This document shows, in pieces, positions 1 through 8,147 of a stretch of 51,279 nucleotides of DNA. Within the stretch, counting starts at the first letter, position 1, and the number at the start of each line of letters is the position of its first letter. A program made the translations under genes and the position numbers. The notes under the pieces are model-generated. The model worked only from the letters and a program-made list of their open reading frames with translations, made no database searches and was not told the origin of the DNA. This stretch comes from Pseudomonadota bacterium (GTDB lineage Bacteria > Pseudomonadota > Gammaproteobacteria > Eutrophobiales > Eutrophobiaceae), in contig JACZSJ010000007.1 of NCBI GenBank assembly GCA_022574295.1, positions 1 through 51,279 of the forward strand, read 5' to 3'.

Positions 1-171
1 CTTTTCTAATCCTAGCTTTTCAGCAAATACCTTTTCAAATTCCTTGTCTATATCAATTATTTTGGAAAAGCGTTTTATATATGCCTTATTCTTTTTGGAT
101 ATTTTATAAGCATAGGTAGCCAAAACGACAAAGGCTAAAACAAGAAGCGATATAATTACATTTAATTCCAT
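1..171 (-). CDS. Hypothetical membrane-anchored protein, 5' part only
   Basis: This open frame is too short for the ORF track and runs off the left edge. The first 57 codons are visible, starting with an ATG at 171-169 preceded by a good Shine-Dalgarno (AGGAG, 7 nt upstream). The product opens MELNVIISLLVLAFVVLATY, a single N-terminal membrane segment with almost no N-terminal tail, followed by a very basic stretch (KISKKNKAYIKR) and a charged, probably coiled region. The topology is a membrane anchor with a cytoplasmic body. I do not recognise the family with confidence. The FSKIIDIDKEFEK stretch faintly recalls the start of DUF4041-type proteins, but this is only an impression. The ribosome binding site and continuous frame support a real gene; its function is unknown. 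Confidence 0.6.
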   Translation of the reverse strand, partial: MELNVIISLLVLAFVVLATYAYKISKKNKAYIKRFSKIIDIDKEFEKVFAEKLGLEK

Positions 172-352
172 TTGATTATCTCCTGTGGATTATTTATAGC
201 AGTACATCAATTGGTTTAGAAGAGATTCATGTAAAAAACCACTTATACACTATAGCCTCAATGGGTCTATTTTTATAGATATGCCACATTAGGTGTTCTG
301 TCGTTTTTGTCCCCCGTTGATGTCTTACTGGATTTATTTTGATGAGTAGCGA

Positions 353-375
353 AAAATGTACAGGATGTACATTTT
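353..375. repeat. Perfect 10-bp inverted repeat (AAAATGTACA/TGTACATTTT)
   Basis: Arms 353-362 and 366-375 are perfectly complementary around a 3-base spacer (GGA). A degenerate relative of the module lies at 559-572 (GTACAGGGATGTAC), so this looks like a recurring repeat unit of the region and less like an operator. There is no gene start immediately downstream to regulate. Confidence 0.6.
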
Positions 376-473
376 AGCCCATCGGATCATGGATGAGCCT
401 ATGGGCGGCGCGTGGGTCATCAAGATAAATTCAGGAACCCGAAGGGTAAGACATTAGGGTGCCTTTCTCTTTC

Positions 474-507
474 GTACCTTTCTCTTGGGCACGCAAGAGA
501 AAGGTAC
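474..507. repeat. 14-bp perfect hairpin in repeat region
   Basis: GTACCTTTCTCTTG (474-487) and CAAGAGAAAGGTAC (494-507) are exact inverted copies with a 6-base loop (GGCACG). The stem is stable but has no T-run on either side, so it is not a canonical terminator. The right arm is reused in the 31-base direct repeat that recurs 150 bp downstream. Confidence 0.75.
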
Positions 508-675
508 TTGCCATCAGGCAAAACCAAATCGTTTTTTCGACAAGTAACAAAAAGTTTTGTACAGGGATGTACTTATACTGCGCATCGCATGGATGCTAAG
601 GAGCAGTAAACTCGCCATAGAGGCGAAACAAAATCTTTAGCACACAAGAGAAAGGTACTTGCCATCAGGCAAAAC
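494..675. repeat. Pair of identical 31-bp direct repeats
   Basis: The 31 bases beginning CAAGAGAAAGGTACTTGCCA occur at 494-524 and again at 645-675 without mismatch. Each contains a small GCC-ATCA-GGC hairpin and ends in AAAC. Between them lies a variant module, CTCGCC-ATAGA-GGCGAAAC (611-629), with the same hairpin-plus-AAAC plan. This indicates local amplification of a dispersed repeat family. Confidence 0.75.
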
Positions 676-690
676 AAATCTTAGCCAAAA

Positions 691-1404
691 CTACTTAACA
701 GTTATTGAGTCCAGTAGTTCACCTTTACGATTCAAAATCAAGATTGATTTGCCATAACGACCTCTAAAAGGGACAAAGGCAAGTTCCTCTTCATTCATCC
801 CTGTTTTTTCGAGCCAGCGTGTTTTGTTGGTTTTAAATTTATCATCTGTGGTAAGTGAGTTGCTTACAGATGCTTCAAATAATTCATCAATATGTTCTTC
901 TAATGGGGTATATAGCTTTCCGAATATAACAACTCCAGTGTTTTCCCCACCAGTTTCCGGTTTTCGAGAGTGGAGGATAGCTGGGCTTTGGTGACTCAAT
1001 TTCTTTAATTGTTCAGGCTTCACGTCAGCGGCTTCCAAATCTTCCATCAATATGGGATAAAAGCGCCCTTCCCAAAAACTTATGGCCAAGGGTCTTTGAC
1101 TATATACAGCAGATAATCCCCAGATAAATGCGCTGATTTGGATTGCGCCTATCACTGTTAAATCGAACAAGATTGCTTTGATTGATTTTCCCGAATTGAA
1201 TATGATCAAAGTCAGGAGGGGACCAAGAACGATGTCAACGAAAAGCATGATACGCACGCCTTGCCAGCCGCCATTGGTAGAGAAATGTGGATTTGGGAAC
1301 CAGAGAAAGACAATAAAATAGAGCACGATAAAAAAAGCCAGGGCACTCAGGGATAAGTGAATACCGCTGGCTTTCAAACGAGGTTTAAGAATCTTCTCTT
1401 TCAT
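691..1404 (-). CDS. TfpX/TfpZ-family type IV pilin accessory protein
   Basis: This 237-aa integral membrane protein matches the layout of the pilin accessory family known from Pseudomonas (TfpX/TfpZ) and relatives. It has an N-terminal membrane segment, a short periplasmic loop containing FLWFPNPHFSTNGGWQG, then a GVRIMLFVDIVLGPLLTL helix and a third helix, followed by a soluble domain of about 130 residues. The NGGWQG and VDxVLGPLLTL signatures are the basis of the call. Family members assist assembly or stability of a cognate major pilin usually encoded next door. No pilin gene lies beside it here; the pilus assembly genes pilB/C/D are about 40 kb away. It is downstream of the DegS-like protease on the same strand with a 72-nt gap, so co-transcription is possible. 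Confidence 0.8.
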   Translation of the reverse strand: MKEKILKPRLKASGIHLSLSALAFFIVLYFIVFLWFPNPHFSTNGGWQGVRIMLFVDIVLGPLLTLIIFNSGKSIKAILFDLTVIGAIQISAFIWGLSAVYSQRPLAISFWEGRFYPILMEDLEAADVKPEQLKKLSHQSPAILHSRKPETGGENTGVVIFGKLYTPLEEHIDELFEASVSNSLTTDDKFKTNKTRWLEKTGMNEEELAFVPFRGRYGKSILILNRKGELLDSITVK

Positions 1405-1476
1405 GGATGTAAAATCATTTTGCTAGAATTATTTACTACAAATGTAAGGTAAATCAAGGTAAAGCGCTATGGATTC

Positions 1477-2586
1477 TTAATTTCTGTTTCTTTTGATATG
1501 CGGTCTTTGCGTGATAATTACATTGATTTTAATCTCTTTCCAGCCCCGTACGATAGTCATTTTGACGCTGGAACCCGGGGTAAGTTTTGCGATAGTATCG
1601 ATGGCCTGTCGCGGATCTGTAATGTCCTGACCCTGAATCTTGATCACAACATCTCCAGGATTGATTCCGGCGATATCTGCCGGTCCTCCCTGTAATACCC
1701 CCGAAACAAGTACACCGCCTTTCATCAAACCCATCGCTTCTGCGATGTCTGAGGGGAGGGGCTGTGCCCTGATACCTATCCAGCCGCGAACAACACGTCC
1801 ATTACTGACCAACTGACGCATGACTTCTATTCCAGAATTGATCGGTGTCGCCAGCCCAATACCCTGTGAGCCACCGGTTGTTGAATAGATTGCGGTATTA
1901 ATGCCAACAAGATCGCCATTGGCAGTAATTAATGCGCCACCCGAATTACCGGGGTTAATATCTGCATCTGTCTGGATAAAATTATCGAATGTTGTTATCC
2001 CCAGACGTTTTCTGCCAATGGCGCTGACGATGCCCTGCGTTACTGTTTGGCCAAAGTCATATGGATTGCCAATAGCGAGGACGATATCACCAACACGCAG
2101 TTGGTCGGAATTGCCAATGGGGATGACGGGAAGGTCGTCCAGTCCAATTTTCAGTACAGCCAAATCTGTATCGCTATCAATGCCTATTGTTCTGGCGATG
2201 GTTTCCCGACCGTCACGTAAGGTCACAAATATTTCTTCAGCACCTTGTATTACGTGTGCATTGGTAAGAATGTGTCCTTCTGTATCCATGATAACGCCGG
2301 ATCCCCTGCTGTCGATTCTTTTTAATGTATTTTGAGAAGACTCACCAAAAAACTGTCTGAACAAGGGATCCTGAAGTATTGGATTTTGGGCTTCCGTATA
2401 AGTGTTCCCTGAATAAACATTAACAACAGCTGGCGCGGCTGCCTCAATTGCTGCGTGATACGAATCTACCTGTCTTGAAGGATTGAATATCAAATCTCCT
2501 GGCATAAGCAGTAAAATAACTGCAGCTGCAGCCAGGCCGATAACGGTAGATTGTGCAACAAAAATCAGCGCTTGTTTCAGGTTCAT
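1477..2586 (-). CDS. algW: Periplasmic S1C serine protease, DegS/AlgW type
   Basis: This is a 369-aa trypsin-like protease with one N-terminal membrane anchor (about residues 8-28), a protease domain and a single C-terminal PDZ domain (about 270-360). That is the DegS/AlgW architecture; the two-PDZ soluble DegP architecture does not fit. The catalytic triad is visible: His111 in TNAHVI, Asp141 in DSDTDLAVLK, Ser215 in NPGNSGGAL. In the known family this enzyme senses misfolded outer-membrane proteins through the PDZ domain and makes the first cut in the anti-sigma factor RseA/MucA, releasing sigma-E/AlgU. It is divergent from petA across 126 bp. The symbol follows Pseudomonas; degS would be equally defensible. 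Confidence 0.9.
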   Translation of the reverse strand: MNLKQALIFVAQSTVIGLAAAAVILLLMPGDLIFNPSRQVDSYHAAIEAAAPAVVNVYSGNTYTEAQNPILQDPLFRQFFGESSQNTLKRIDSRGSGVIMDTEGHILTNAHVIQGAEEIFVTLRDGRETIARTIGIDSDTDLAVLKIGLDDLPVIPIGNSDQLRVGDIVLAIGNPYDFGQTVTQGIVSAIGRKRLGITTFDNFIQTDADINPGNSGGALITANGDLVGINTAIYSTTGGSQGIGLATPINSGIEVMRQLVSNGRVVRGWIGIRAQPLPSDIAEAMGLMKGGVLVSGVLQGGPADIAGINPGDVVIKIQGQDITDPRQAIDTIAKLTPGSSVKMTIVRGWKEIKINVIITQRPHIKRNRN

Positions 2587-2712
2587 GGTCTGGGTTTCGT
2601 TCAGCTAAGAGGGGTGCTAACTATGCAAAGATTAATTGTTTCCCGGCAATAGGCTTGACATAGCATGGTATACTACCGAACTTGCAAGAAATTAGTAATG
2701 GGGGAGAGTGAT

Positions 2713-3336
2713 ATGCAAGATGGTGGCCAAAGTGGTGATATTGATAAAAAGCGGCGTCATTTTCTCACAGCTGCTGCGACAGTAGTTGGTGGCGCGGGGG
2801 CTTTGGCGACGGCTATACCATTTGTATCTGCCTTATCCCCAAGCGCGAAGACCAAGGCGATTGGCGGCCCTGTAGAAGCTGATATCAGTGGGCTGAAACC
2901 TGGTGAAATGCAAATAGAAAAATGGCGTGGTAAGCCAGTCTGGATCTTGCGCAGGAGTGAAGAATCAGTGGCAGAACTGTCTGGAATGTCGGACATGTTA
3001 CGCGACCCGGACTCAGAAGTTGAGCAGCAACCCGAATATGCGAAAAATGAGTATCGTTCTGTCAAACCTGAATATCTGGTTGTTGTCGGTTTGTGTACAC
3101 ATCTTGGTTGTTCTCCAAAATATCGGACAAAAGATGATAGTGAGGGTTTAGGTGCTGACTGGAAGGGTGGGTTCTTCTGCCCCTGTCATGGATCAAAATT
3201 TGACCTGGCTGGACGCGTCTACAAAGGTGTGCCTGCACCCGCTAATCTGATGGTGCCGAAATATCAGTTCATTAGTGAATCAATTATATTGATTGGTGAA
3301 GATTCAGTTGGTAATGATGCGGGGGCAAGCTCATGA
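2713..3336 (+). CDS. petA: Ubiquinol-cytochrome c reductase, Rieske iron-sulfur subunit
   Basis: This is the Rieske protein of the cytochrome bc1 complex, which transfers electrons from ubiquinol at the Qo site to cytochrome c1. I start at the ATG at 2713 because GGGGGAG sits 8 nt upstream; the longer ORF from 2665 has no such site. The resulting 207-aa protein has a twin-arginine-like N-terminus (KKRRHFLTAAATVVGG) with one membrane helix, and both 2Fe-2S motifs: CTHLGC (128-133) and CPCHG (156-160). The stop overlaps the start of petB by four bases, typical for a translationally coupled petABC operon. Confidence 0.95.
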   Translation: MQDGGQSGDIDKKRRHFLTAAATVVGGAGALATAIPFVSALSPSAKTKAIGGPVEADISGLKPGEMQIEKWRGKPVWILRRSEESVAELSGMSDMLRDPDSEVEQQPEYAKNEYRSVKPEYLVVVGLCTHLGCSPKYRTKDDSEGLGADWKGGFFCPCHGSKFDLAGRVYKGVPAPANLMVPKYQFISESIILIGEDSVGNDAGASS

Positions 3337-4574
3337 GCAAGCTCATTAATGGAGGAGTGAAGTTGCTGAATAATACCCTCGGCTGGATTGATGATCGTTT
3401 TCCTCTGACCAAGACCTGGAATGAACATCTTGCCCAGTACTACGCGCCAAAGAATTTTAATTTCTGGTACTACTTTGGATCACTGGCATTACTGGTTTTA
3501 GTCATTCAGTTTGTCACGGGGATCTGGTTGACGATGTACTATAAACCTTCTGCAGAGCATGCATTTGCTTCTGTGGAATACATTATGCGTGACGTTGAAT
3601 GGGGTTGGTGGATCCGTTACATGCATTCAACCGGTGCATCTGCCTTTTTTATCGTCATTTACCTGCATATGTTTCGGGCCTTGCTGTATGGATCATACAA
3701 ACGTCCAAGAGAACTTTTATGGCTGACTGGGATGTTTATATACCTGATCCTGATGGCTGAAGCCTTTTTCGGTTATTTGTTGCCATGGGGACAAATGTCT
3801 TACTGGGGTGCACAGGTAATTATCTCACTGTTTAGCGCGATACCTTTTATTGGCCCTGAACTGGCTGAATGGATCAGGGGGGATTATGTCGTCTCTGATG
3901 TGACATTGAATCGCTTTTTCTCTTTCCATGTTATTGCCGTACCGCTGGTATTGTGTGGCCTGGTTGGTTTGCATATATTCGCGTTACACGAAGTGGGTTC
4001 AAATAATCCCGATGGCGTGGAAATAAAAAAGTATAAAGATGCCAATGGCGTACCGTTGGATGGTATCCCTTTTCACCCTTACTACACGGTCAAAGATATT
4101 GTTGGGGTGGTTGTTTTTCTGATCTTTTTCTGTTTGGTGGTATTTTTTAATCCGGAGATGGGTGGATATTTTCTGGAGCACGCGAATTTCATCCCTGCAG
4201 ATCCGCTGAAGACACCTGAACATATCGCGCCAGTGTGGTATTTCACACCATTCTACGCCATCTTGCGCGCAGTCCCGGACAAATTGGGCGGCGTCATTGC
4301 CATGGGGGCCTCCACGTTGATCTTTATGGCATTGCCGTGGATTGATCGAAGTCCGGTGAAGTCAATTCGTTACCGAGGATGGAAGTACAGAACCGCCCTG
4401 ACAATGTTTGTCATTAGCTTTGTTGTTCTGGGTTGGCTTGGCATGCAGGTAGCGACACCAAATGTAACACTAGCGTCCAGAATATTTACGGTCATCTATT
4501 TTCTATTCTTTTTGTTAATGCCATTTTACACTGCAAACGATACGGATAAACCCGTTCCGGACAGGGTAACTTGA
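3333..4574 (+). CDS. petB: Cytochrome b subunit of bc1 complex
   Basis: This 413-aa multi-helix membrane protein is the quinol-oxidising and quinone-reducing core of complex III, carrying two b hemes. Recognisable stretches include the haem-ligand helices (YMHSTGASAFFIVIYLHMFR and FFSFHVIAVPLVLCGLVGLH) and LLPWGQMSYWGAQV near the Qo site. The Qo-site PEWY motif is PVWY here (residues 300-303), a variant I know to be usual in beta- and gammaproteobacteria, so it supports the taxonomic placement and is not a defect. The gene overlaps petA by 4 nt and abuts petC. Confidence 0.96.
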   Translation: MSKLINGGVKLLNNTLGWIDDRFPLTKTWNEHLAQYYAPKNFNFWYYFGSLALLVLVIQFVTGIWLTMYYKPSAEHAFASVEYIMRDVEWGWWIRYMHSTGASAFFIVIYLHMFRALLYGSYKRPRELLWLTGMFIYLILMAEAFFGYLLPWGQMSYWGAQVIISLFSAIPFIGPELAEWIRGDYVVSDVTLNRFFSFHVIAVPLVLCGLVGLHIFALHEVGSNNPDGVEIKKYKDANGVPLDGIPFHPYYTVKDIVGVVVFLIFFCLVVFFNPEMGGYFLEHANFIPADPLKTPEHIAPVWYFTPFYAILRAVPDKLGGVIAMGASTLIFMALPWIDRSPVKSIRYRGWKYRTALTMFVISFVVLGWLGMQVATPNVTLASRIFTVIYFLFFLLMPFYTANDTDKPVPDRVT

Positions 4575-5320
4575 AGATGGAACGTATAATATTTTTATTT
4601 GTTATCGCATTGCTTTGGCCATTAACAGGATCAGCGACGTCGTCAGATCCTTCTGTTTACAAGGCAGATGTGGATATTACTGACAAGGCATCTTTGCAAC
4701 GCGGGGCAAGGATCTTTGTTAACTATTGTATGGGTTGTCACTCGGCTTCTTATATGCGCTATAACCGCATGGGTGATGATTTGGGTATTGAAGAGTCCAT
4801 TTTGCAAAGCAACTTGATGTTTGGCACGGAAAAAAGTGGCGATACCATGACCATAGCCATGCAGAAGGAAGATGCTGAGAAATTTTTTGGTATTGCAGCA
4901 CCTGATTTATCGGTCATCGCCCGGTCAAGAGGTGCTGACTGGTTGTTTACCTACTTCATGACATTTTATCGTGACGATTCAAGGCCTTTTGGTGTTAACA
5001 ATCTGGCGTTCAAAGATGTGGCGATGCCACACGTATTGTGGGAATTGCAGGGAATACAAAAACCTGTCTTTAAAATAATTGAGAGAGAAGATGGTACTCA
5101 GCAGGAAGTGATCGACCATCTGGAACTGGAAACTCCCGGGTTACTGGACAGTGATGGATATCAAAATACAGTCAATGATCTGGTCAACTTCCTTGTTTAT
5201 GTCGGTGAACCTGCTCAAATACAACGCCGGAATGTAGGTGTGATCGTTATTCTGTATCTGTTAGTCCTGTTGGTCATCGTCTATCTGCTCAAGAAGGAGT
5301 ATTGGAAGGATATCCATTAA
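4571..5320 (+). CDS. petC: Cytochrome c1 subunit of bc1 complex
   Basis: This is the membrane-anchored c-type cytochrome of complex III. It has an N-terminal signal peptide (ending near ATSSD), a single haem-binding CMGCH (Cys53, Cys56, His57 from the first possible start), and a C-terminal membrane anchor (NVGVIVILYLLVLLVIVYLL) followed by a basic tail. The first in-frame start is TTG at 4571, overlapping the petB stop; an ATG two codons later (4577) is an equally good candidate and does not alter the mature protein. It is the last gene of petABC; sspA follows after 49 nt with its own AGGAGA site. Confidence 0.95.
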   Translation: MKMERIIFLFVIALLWPLTGSATSSDPSVYKADVDITDKASLQRGARIFVNYCMGCHSASYMRYNRMGDDLGIEESILQSNLMFGTEKSGDTMTIAMQKEDAEKFFGIAAPDLSVIARSRGADWLFTYFMTFYRDDSRPFGVNNLAFKDVAMPHVLWELQGIQKPVFKIIEREDGTQQEVIDHLELETPGLLDSDGYQNTVNDLVNFLVYVGEPAQIQRRNVGVIVILYLLVLLVIVYLLKKEYWKDIH

Positions 5321-5369
5321 TCGTTTTTGCAATCAATTATAATTAAACAATTATTTACCAGGAGATATT

Positions 5370-6008
5370 ATGGCAAGTATAGCCAATAGACGTTCTGTAA
5401 TGGTGTTATATTCAGACAGTATCAGTCCAGCGGGTCATTGCGTAAGACTGGTTTTGGGGGAGAAAGACATCAATGTTGAAATTAACTATGTTGAAGTTGG
5501 AGAGAGGCCTGAATCACTTGTTGAAATTAATCCTTACAACTCTGTTTTGACATTAATAGACAGGGAACTAGTTCTGTATGATGAACAGATAATCATGGAG
5601 TATCTCGATGAACGATTCCCTCATCCTCCATTACTCCCTGTCGATCCTGTTACTAGGGCAGGTAATCGTCAAATACGTTTCCGTGTTTTAAAAGATTTAT
5701 ATTCTCTTATTGAAGATATTGAATCATCAGATAGTGCGAAAGTTGGTAATGCACAAAAAATCATGAAAGATAATCTAACGGCAATCGCGCCAGCGTTCAT
5801 GCATAAGCCCTATTTTATGTCAGATGAATATACACTGATTGATTGTTGTATGGCTCCTCTGTTATGGCGGTTGCCAATATATGGAGTCAAATTGCCAGCA
5901 TCAGCCAGACCAATCACAGAATATGCAGACAGACTTTTTGAAAGGGATGCCTTTCAGGCAAGTCTTTCTGAAGCAGAAAGGGAAATGCGTGGATTGGTTA
6001 GTGTCTGA
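5370..6008 (+). CDS. sspA: Stringent starvation protein A
   Basis: This 212-aa protein has the glutathione-S-transferase fold: a thioredoxin-like N-terminal half (VMVLYSDSISPAGHCVRLVL, NPYNSVLTLIDRELVLYDEQIIMEYLDERFPHPPLLP) and a helical C-terminal half. In the family SspA binds RNA polymerase holoenzyme and alters transcription under starvation and acid stress; it is not an active transferase. It follows petC, the standard gammaproteobacterial arrangement in which sspB comes next. A strong AGGAGA site precedes the ATG. The gene looks intact and full length, in contrast to its downstream partner. Confidence 0.93.
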   Translation: MASIANRRSVMVLYSDSISPAGHCVRLVLGEKDINVEINYVEVGERPESLVEINPYNSVLTLIDRELVLYDEQIIMEYLDERFPHPPLLPVDPVTRAGNRQIRFRVLKDLYSLIEDIESSDSAKVGNAQKIMKDNLTAIAPAFMHKPYFMSDEYTLIDCCMAPLLWRLPIYGVKLPASARPITEYADRLFERDAFQASLSEAEREMRGLVSV

Positions 6009-6039
6009 TTAAGTAACTTAATGCATACGAAGCAGTCTA

Positions 6040-6289
6040 ATGACCTCAAACAAGCCCTATCTGATCAGGGCGTTGAATGAATGGATCTATTTTTCAGCTC
6101 GATTTGGTGGCCGATCCTTCATGATTAATATTCCCATCAGTGCATATATTACAATATATGCTAAGGAAAATGGCCAGGGAATGATATTTGCCGAGGAAGA
6201 ATCATTACAGAGAGATCAATGAGAGAATTTGGCAAGACATAGAACAGAAGGAACCCAGCAGAAAACCAGCATTGAGAATTGTTAAATAG
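6040..6289 (+). pseudogene. sspB: Degenerate sspB (ClpXP adaptor) with internal deletion and frameshift
   Basis: The ORF at 6040-6222 begins exactly as SspB does (MTSNKPYLIRALNEWI) and then jumps straight to the later SspB segment ARFGG...IPISAYITIYAKENGQGMIF. The roughly 50 residues that normally separate these two blocks are missing, in frame. The frame then stops early (QRDQ-stop). In the +1 frame, ending at the TAG at 6287-6289, the sequence reads SRKPALRIVK, clearly the conserved C-terminal ClpX-binding tail of SspB (GRPALRVVK-like). So the locus has lost an internal block of the substrate-binding domain and carries a net +1 (or -2) shift in the linker. SspB normally delivers ssrA-tagged proteins to ClpXP. 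The position directly after sspA confirms identity. An assembly or sequencing error could explain the shift but not easily the missing 150 bases. Confidence 0.85.
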
Positions 6290-6320
6290 GGTTGTTACGC
6301 GCTTTAGGGTGCCTTTAATG

Positions 6321-6899
6321 TTAATCTATATACTGAAAGAGTTTCACAACTTTCTGTACACCGCCAGATTTCTGTGCTGCTCCTGTGGCGAAATCAGATT
6401 CAGCTCGGGTTAAAAGTCCCATTAGATAAACAACGCCTTTTTCGGTGACTACTTTTACACGAATCCCTCCATCAAAATCCTTTAGCGTAAGTAGTCTGGT
6501 TTTTACTTTTGCGGTGATCAGAGTATCACTGCTACGACTTGTCCATGAGCTAGGTGCTGCGATGGTTAATTCATCATAGATATGAGTTACTTTTTGATTA
6601 TTTCTGACAATGTTAACAATACGTTGTCGCATATCCTCGCTTGGTGTTTCACCAGTGATTAACACAACTGTATTGTAGCTAGTCACATTGATGTGTGAAC
6701 TGTCATAGATTTCTTTATCAGAGAAGAAACTTTTAACTGCTTTCAGTTCTATGGCCTGATCTTCAATGAAGGTGCCAGTTGTTCGCCGATCATGAGCAAC
6801 AGAGGCTGTTGTACCTGCTGCACCGATGACAGCTGCAGCGCATCCAGTAAGTAATAATGGTAGTAATGAGATTAAAAATAATTGCTTGTTAAAAATCAT
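6321..6899 (-). CDS. dolP: BON-domain outer-membrane lipoprotein (DolP/YraP-like)
   Basis: I start at the internal Met (6899), which gives a lipoprotein signal peptide MIFNKQLFLISLLPLLLTGC with lipidated Cys20; the track ORF adds 16 implausible residues. Two BON domains follow: roughly 45-110 (DSSHINVTSYNTVVLITGETPSEDMRQ) and 115-190 (DTLITAKVKTRLL, VYLMGLLTRAESD). In the family BON domains bind phospholipid, and E. coli DolP supports envelope integrity and localises to division sites. It lies 8 nt downstream of diaA on the same strand, the same order as E. coli lpoA-yraN-diaA-dolP. Confidence 0.88.
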   Translation of the reverse strand: MIFNKQLFLISLLPLLLTGCAAAVIGAAGTTASVAHDRRTTGTFIEDQAIELKAVKSFFSDKEIYDSSHINVTSYNTVVLITGETPSEDMRQRIVNIVRNNQKVTHIYDELTIAAPSSWTSRSSDTLITAKVKTRLLTLKDFDGGIRVKVVTEKGVVYLMGLLTRAESDFATGAAQKSGGVQKVVKLFQYID

Positions 6900-6907
6900 T
6901 GTTTGCC

Positions 6908-7531
<624 letters not shown>

Positions 7532-7535
7532 TTAT

Positions 7536-7758
7536 CCTAGAAGCCGCGGTTTGACTGGGTTGAGGGTGTGTGAGTTTGGTGTGGGTAAGCGGGGGGAAAT
7601 CTGAAGCAATGGCTGACCCATTGCTGAGGATTTTAACCCGGCTAGACGCGCCAAAATGACTTGCCATCGAACCTGTAGCGCCTTTACCACTGTGAGTGAA
7701 TTCAAACAAATGTAATCATCTTATCTATTACTCGTGGCGGTCAACTGCGGTTTCTAGG
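7536..7758. mobile_element. MITE-like element A (223 bp) with ATTAT target duplication
   Basis: The ends are near-perfect inverted repeats: CCTAGAAGCCGCGGTTTGAC at the left (7536-7555) and, read inward on the other strand, CCTAGAAACCGCAGTTGAC at the right (7740-7758), differing by two substitutions and one indel. The 5 bases ATTAT flank both sides directly (7531-7535 and 7759-7763), a plausible target-site duplication. Inside is a perfect 8-bp hairpin (AGCAATGG/CCATTGCT, 7605-7625). The element has no transposase; the 68-aa track ORF it contains matches nothing I know. It is inserted right at the yraN stop codon, within a normally tight yraN-diaA junction. Family assignment is uncertain; a non-autonomous derivative of an IS with CC-type termini is the best guess. 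Confidence 0.7.
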
Positions 7759-7759
7759 A

Positions 7760-8137
7760 TTATGCCTGAAATGCGTTTTTAATCCACTTTATCGTCGAAT
7801 TTTCCTGCGGGCCAGACAGGACAACAACATCAAATCTGCAATCCAGATGCGATGCAGTACGGTTCTGGGTGAGATACTGCTGACTGGTAACGATAATACG
7901 TTCACATTTATTTTTATTAATGGATTCTAGAGCTGTATGAAAATGATTATCTGATCTATAGCGAACCTCGATAAAGCATATGATATTTTTATCTTGCATA
8001 ATCAGATCGATCTCACCGAATACTGATCTGAAATTTCTTTCCAACAGCTTGAGTTTTTCACGCAAGAGGTATTCCAGCGCTGTTTGCTCAGCCCAACGTC
8101 CTCGTTGATAAGAATTCTTCCCTTTGCTGCCTGGCAT
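7760..8137 (-). CDS. yraN: YraN family endonuclease-fold protein (UPF0102)
   Basis: This 125-aa protein of the UPF0102 family has a restriction-endonuclease-like fold and no firmly established function. Family features are RGRWAEQTALEYL near the N-terminus, the catalytic-looking core FGEIDLI and ICFIEVRYR, and the ending WIKNAFQA. Length and C-terminus are normal, so the adjacent element A has not truncated the protein, although the TAA stop overlaps the duplicated ATTAT. It is 10 nt downstream of lpoA on the same strand. Confidence 0.9.
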   Translation of the reverse strand: MPGSKGKNSYQRGRWAEQTALEYLLREKLKLLERNFRSVFGEIDLIMQDKNIICFIEVRYRSDNHFHTALESINKNKCERIIVTSQQYLTQNRTASHLDCRFDVVVLSGPQENSTIKWIKNAFQA

Positions 8138-8147
8138 TAAGACACCC

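Larger units (their letters stand above)
181..690. other. Gene-free repeat-rich intergenic region
   Basis: About 500 bases between the partial left-edge gene and the tfpZ-like gene contain no convincing coding region. The region carries two related GTACAGG(G)ATGTAC modules (358-370 and 559-572), two copies of a 31-base direct repeat (494-524 and 645-675), a strong hairpin (474-507), and a second GCC-loop-GGC hairpin module at 611-629 (CTCGCCATAGAGGCGAAAC). The same kind of CAAGAGAAAGGTAACTCGCC-like modules are familiar as dispersed repeats in many beta- and gammaproteobacterial genomes; I recall this from general experience and have not searched for it. Confidence 0.6.

Noticed and set aside
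412-609. 65-aa plus-strand ORF
   Set aside because: It is composed of the hairpin and direct-repeat modules of the region, has no Shine-Dalgarno and resembles the false ORFs that this repeat type generates.
2655-2674. TTGACA followed by TATACT upstream of petA
   Set aside because: The hexamers are only 8 nt apart, not 16-18, so they cannot act together as a sigma-70 promoter. A sigma-54 reading of the same stretch also fails on spacing.
3333-4574. PVWY instead of PEWY in cytochrome b as a possible defect
   Set aside because: This is a known normal variant of the Qo motif in beta- and gammaproteobacteria.
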